The notes beneath the pieces were generated by a model. The model made no database searches and was not told the DNA's origin. It saw only the letters and a program-made list of their open reading frames with translations. Below, one piece after another: positions 61,475 through 64,000 of a stretch of 64,000 bases of DNA. The position numbers were made by a program, and so were the translations under genes. Location of the stretch: assembly GCF_927798115.1 (NCBI RefSeq), contig NZ_CAKMMG010000010.1, forward strand, positions 124,001-188,000, in the 5' to 3' direction. Origin of the DNA: Paenibacillus auburnensis (GTDB lineage Bacteria > Bacillota > Bacilli > Paenibacillales > Paenibacillaceae). The stretch's first letter is position 1. Each line of letters starts with the position of its first letter.

Positions 61475-61721
61475 AAAAAACCGTGCTCAAGAGCACGGTT
61501 GATCACAAAGAGAACAATAGCCGTAAAGAGGCCATGTTGACGCTTCGCGTGTTCTTAACTAATCATCCACTCTGCGATAAGAACTCGGTATGATTGCACA
61601 TACTCAAACAGAGCAAGCCTCCGGTAAAAATGAGTCCTGCTGCTACTTATCCTCAAGTGATATGAAATTGCTTAGTTAAGAACGCTCACCAACATCAAAA
61701 TTTCCCCTTTAGTTATAGGAT
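61475..61721 (-). ncRNA. Structured non-coding RNA, 6S-like rod with its own promoter and terminator
   Basis: No open frame fits this 250-bp stretch. On the minus strand it folds as a rod. ATGTTG (61690-61695) pairs with CAACAT (61534-61539). GTTCTTAACTAA (61672-61683) pairs perfectly with TTAGTTAAGAAC (61551-61562). Inside, GATAAG pairs with CTTATC and CACTT with GAGTG, with a 12-nt/5-nt bubble between the closing and inner stems, plus a GTATG/CATAC hairpin. It ends with an AACCGTGCTC/GAGCACGGTT terminator and TTTTTTCTG. Length, closing stem and asymmetric bubble resemble 6S RNA, but I cannot confirm the family. No T-box or riboswitch consensus was recognised. Confidence 0.55.
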
Positions 61722-61727
61722 ACCTGT

Positions 61728-61756
61728 AATTTACTACATTCTGCTAAGAGAGTCAA
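61728..61756 (-). promoter_or_regulatory. Promoter of the structured RNA
   Basis: TTGACT, 17-nt spacer, TAAATT on the minus strand. The -35 overlaps the stop codon of the VOC gene; transcription would begin near 61721. Confidence 0.6.
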
Positions 61757-62127
61757 TTCCCAGTGAAGAAATTGAAAACCCAAGTGATTCCATTCCTGCT
61801 GTCGGCAACTTGTCCATGAAGCGCCCCAAAAAAGGTCTTTTGCAGCTCTACCTGGACTTTTCCGCCATCCTCAACCAGCTTCCCGTAGATGCTGCGTAGC
61901 TCTTCTTCACTATCCAGCGCCATAATGATGCTGACATTCTCTGTTTTGGCACCCCGGCCATAATCATCAGAGAAATGGATCAGGCTGGATCCGAGCACCA
62001 GATCGGCATGCAGCACCTTGCCGTTATGCTCATTCAGTACCTTGATTTCACCGCCAAATACGCTTTGGTAATACTCCACTGATTCACGTACATTCTCAAT
62101 AATTACATAGGGGCTTGCACTAATCAT
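61753..62127 (-). CDS. VOC-family protein (glyoxalase/PhnB-like)
   Basis: 124-aa vicinal-oxygen-chelate fold: SASPYVIIENVRESVEYYQS, VFGGEIKVL, LHADLVLGSSLIHFSDD, QVELQKTFFGALHGQVADSR and NGITWVFNFF. PhnB-type members lack proven activity, although the His and Glu positions could bind a metal. The ATG follows a CGGAGGAATAACG site. It runs in the same direction as rpsR but after its terminator. Confidence 0.85.
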   Translation of the reverse strand: MISASPYVIIENVRESVEYYQSVFGGEIKVLNEHNGKVLHADLVLGSSLIHFSDDYGRGAKTENVSIIMALDSEEELRSIYGKLVEDGGKVQVELQKTFFGALHGQVADSRNGITWVFNFFTGN

Positions 62128-62246
62128 CGTTATTCCTCCGGCCTTTTAATTGGACAGCAACCAGCCGTCACTTCTTCTTATTATATACAATGGCGGCGCT
62201 GGTTACCAAGCCTTGAATCAGCTACCCATACTCTTCCGCAGACATA

Positions 62247-62276
62247 ACAAAAAAGCAGCCGGTTTCCCGGCTGCTT
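62247..62276 (-). terminator. Terminator of the rpsF-ssb-rpsR operon
   Basis: AAGCAGCCGG and CCGGCTGCTT stem around GAAA, then TTTTTTG on the minus strand. Confidence 0.85.
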
Positions 62277-62287
62277 CGTAAAACGTC

Positions 62288-62560
62288 CTATTCCGTTGTG
62301 TAAGGCAGCAGCGCGATTTGACGCGAGCGTTTTACAGCAATGGTCAGAGCGCGTTGGTATTTTGCACTTGTACCAGTTACACGACGCGGCAAAATCTTTC
62401 CGCGTTCGCTGATGAACTTCTTAAGAAGCTCAGTGTCTTTGTAATCAATGTGAGTAATCTTGTTCACAGTGAAGTAGCACACTTTTTTGCGCTTGTTGCG
62501 TCCACCACGACGTGCCGGTCTTTTGTCGTTGTCTCCGCCTTCTCTTTGTTTGAAAGCCAT
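62288..62560 (-). CDS. rpsR: 30S ribosomal protein S18
   Basis: 90 aa: RKKVCYFTVNKITHIDYKD, LKKFISERGKILPRRVTGTS, AKYQRALTIAVKRSRQIALL. The N-terminal extension is Arg/Lys-rich. It follows ssb in the usual rpsF-ssb-rpsR operon. Confidence 0.97.
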   Translation of the reverse strand: MAFKQREGGDNDKRPARRGGRNKRKKVCYFTVNKITHIDYKDTELLKKFISERGKILPRRVTGTSAKYQRALTIAVKRSRQIALLPYTTE

Positions 62561-62581
62561 GTTCAGTTCAGTCCTTCCTTA

Positions 62582-63082
62582 TTAAAATGGCAAATCATCG
62601 TCCGATATATCGATCGGTTTTCCATCGCCCGAAAAAGGATCTTGATTATTGTTGCTGCGCGAGAAATTGTTGTTATTTCCGCGTCCACTGTTACCGCCGC
62701 CACCATAGGATGGTTCTTCGGGTACACTTCCGCCACTTGGCGCATTGCCACCTTCACGATTCTGCGAGGATTCCAGGAAACGGACATTATCGGCAATAAC
62801 TTCAGTAACGTATACACGTTTACCTTCGTTATTCTCGTAATTCCGTACTTGGATGCGGCCTTCTACGGCTGCCAGACGCCCTTTGCGCAAGTAATTGGCA
62901 CAGGTCTCAGCCAGCTGTCTCCAGGTTACTACCGGGATGAAGTCCGCTTCGCGTTCACCGTTCTGGCCCGTAAAGTTGCGGTCTACGGCAAGCGTAAACT
63001 GCGTTACGGCAACACCAGCGGGAGTATAACGAAGTTCCGGGTCACGGGTCAACCGACCGATCAGAATGATACGGTTCAACAA
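62582..63082 (-). CDS. ssb: Single-stranded DNA-binding protein
   Basis: 166 aa: OB fold (MLNRIILIGRLTRDPELRYT, FTLAVDRNFTG, CANYLRKGRLAAVEGRIQVR), Gly/Asn-rich linker and the acidic tip DISDDDLPF that binds partner proteins. Second gene of the operon. Confidence 0.97.
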   Translation of the reverse strand: MLNRIILIGRLTRDPELRYTPAGVAVTQFTLAVDRNFTGQNGEREADFIPVVTWRQLAETCANYLRKGRLAAVEGRIQVRNYENNEGKRVYVTEVIADNVRFLESSQNREGGNAPSGGSVPEEPSYGGGGNSGRGNNNNFSRSNNNQDPFSGDGKPIDISDDDLPF

Positions 63083-63129
63083 TTCAATCCCCTCCTTTTA
63101 AGCGATTCGTTACAAAGCTTGTCAAGATC

Positions 63130-63414
63130 TTAGGCAACGTCGTTCGTAATGAGATAACGAATAACTTCGTCGGAAATCTTCATGAGACGCTCGAGTTCAG
63201 TAACTACTGCAGGTTCTGCAGTAAAGTTAACCAAAACATAAACGCCATCACGGAATTTCTTGATCTCATACGCAAGACGGCGTTTACCTTGCACATCGTG
63301 CTTTGTAATTTCTCCGCCGTTGGAGATGACGCCTTGGAATTTTTCGACTGCTGCTTGAACGGCTTCTTGTTCAATGTCAGGACGAATAATGTACATGACT
63401 TCATATTTGCGCAT
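63130..63414 (-). CDS. rpsF: 30S ribosomal protein S6
   Basis: 94 aa: MRKYEVMYIIRPDIEQEAVQ, HDVQGKRRLAYEIKKFRDG, YVLVNFTAEPAVVTELERLM. The ATG after AAGGAGGTGAAAATT is used; a GTG three codons upstream lies inside the ribosome site. First gene of the operon. Confidence 0.97.
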   Translation of the reverse strand: MRKYEVMYIIRPDIEQEAVQAAVEKFQGVISNGGEITKHDVQGKRRLAYEIKKFRDGVYVLVNFTAEPAVVTELERLMKISDEVIRYLITNDVA

Positions 63415-63524
63415 AATTTTCACCTCCTTATGGTCTGCGGCCCCTGATCACGTCAGGAGCAAGGAACGAGCACAAACATAGACTCGCACCAAATTAATAT
63501 ACCAAATAGTTCTGCTGATTGCAA
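63415..63524 (-). promoter_or_regulatory. rpsF promoter and leader
   Basis: TTGCAA (63519-63524), a 17-nt spacer and TATATT (63496-63501). The leader of about 75 nt has a CTCCTGA/TCAGGGG hairpin. An S6:S18 autoregulatory motif often lies here; I cannot confirm it. Confidence 0.6.
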
Positions 63525-63630
63525 GTACTAATAATCCTCGGCAGATCATGGGAGCTTATGGGCTACATGAACAGCACCCAGCCGGCGCACAATATAACCG
63601 CATTACCACATCATCTGAGGAGGGATCAAC

Positions 63631-63828
63631 ATGGGTGAACAAACAGAATATGAAAAAGGCGACAAAGCACCAAACCCGGGAGTCTATACAGAAGTAGGAG
63701 AAGCCCGCAGCTTCCACACCCAAATTACGAATCCAAAACGCATCACGATGGAAAAGGGAGATACCTTCCCTGAAACAACAAACAAGGACCGTAAGTGGAA
63801 AAAGGTTGAAAAGGCCCGGGTTCATTAA
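63631..63828 (+). CDS. YjzC-like small protein
   Basis: 65 aa: KGDKAPNPGVYTEVGEARSF and GDTFPETTNKDRKWKKVEKA. APNPGVYTEVGE plus FPETT-x-x-x-RKW is the YjzC signature (small conserved Bacillales protein of unknown role). The ATG follows GAGGAGGGATCAAC. Confidence 0.82.
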   Translation: MGEQTEYEKGDKAPNPGVYTEVGEARSFHTQITNPKRITMEKGDTFPETTNKDRKWKKVEKARVH

Positions 63829-63908
63829 TTTTTTCATATTACTTGTATAAGAAAACGGGTTCCGGCCCATAATAAACTCAGGCAGTACAAAAGAGAGGTG
63901 TGGTTCCG

Positions 63909-63977
63909 TTGGACGTCGTAGACGAACACAATCACTGGGATTCTGATTCAGCAACTATTGTAACCCGGGAACAGTAA
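63909..63977 (+). CDS. Possible very small acidic peptide
   Basis: A TTG (positions about 63909-63911) after AGAGAGGTGTGG starts 22 codons: DVVDEHNHWDSDSATIVTRE then Q and stop. The frame is open only from a TAA shortly upstream. Short and without homology I can see; may be chance. Confidence 0.25.
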   Translation: MDVVDEHNHWDSDSATIVTREQ

Positions 63978-64000
63978 GGCTGGCCCTTAAAAAAGGTATC

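Noticed and set aside
61475..61721. Considered as T-box, ydaO or S-box riboswitch for mutS2
   Set aside because: No T-box GGTGGNACC bulge, no S-box or ydaO consensus; the element ends in its own terminator with a second hairpin before mutS2.

Overview
The window looks like a low-to-medium GC Bacillales chromosome, most probably Paenibacillus. The basis is synteny and family content, not a database search: an intact walRKHIJ-htrA block, dnaB-rplI-gdpP-yybS, purA, rpsF-ssb-rpsR, rlmH with its CxxH/CxxC neighbour, cydABDC, YjzC- and YdjO-type small proteins, and an S-layer-homology protein. Nearly all core genes from about 25 kb to the right edge are on the minus strand. In Bacillus this block is transcribed away from the origin, so oriC is inferred to lie beyond the right end.

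The left part (about 0.5-24.7 kb) is accessory and visibly remodelled. It holds a cell-wall amidase; an alpha/beta hydrolase, orphan solute-binding protein and two-component system enclosed by a ~92-bp direct repeat of the degV 3' end and its terminator; a VanR/VanS-like pair whose kinase carries an in-frame stop, followed by VanZ and an exported protein; a TetR-controlled ABC exporter with two palindromic operators; a dps gene that seems to lack a normal start codon; a second copy of the hydrolase; a three-gene operon of two flavin split-barrel proteins plus a GAF-LuxR regulator; a nucleotidyltransferase beside a broken merR; an SLH protein with a proline-rich repeat linker; and a soluble orphan histidine kinase. 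Relics of merR, DUF3995 and possibly recQ point to repeated insertion and loss.

The middle part (24.8-37.6 kb) has rlmH and the CxxH/CxxC gene split apart by a divergent ArsR/MFS pair, an M3 oligopeptidase, a DUF2252 protein, and cydABDC (cytochrome bd oxidase plus its ABC exporter) behind two Rex/Fnr-like palindromes. Two cold-shock-type genes follow.

The right part (38-64 kb) is envelope and replication housekeeping: htrA, walJ-walI-walH-walK-walR, an M23/LysM/G5 peptidase, purA with a predicted PurR operator that is also the dnaB terminator, dnaB-rplI-gdpP-yybS-mazG-like, a CBS protein, an LCP ligase, an OppA-type lipoprotein, a MutS2-like protein without an Smr domain, a structured unannotated RNA, a VOC protein, rpsR-ssb-rpsF and yjzC. 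The most interesting items are the structured RNA at 61.5-61.7 kb, the PurBox/terminator overlap, the degV-tail duplication, the kinase with an extracellular C-terminal domain, the flavin-barrel/GAF-LuxR operon, and the dps start.
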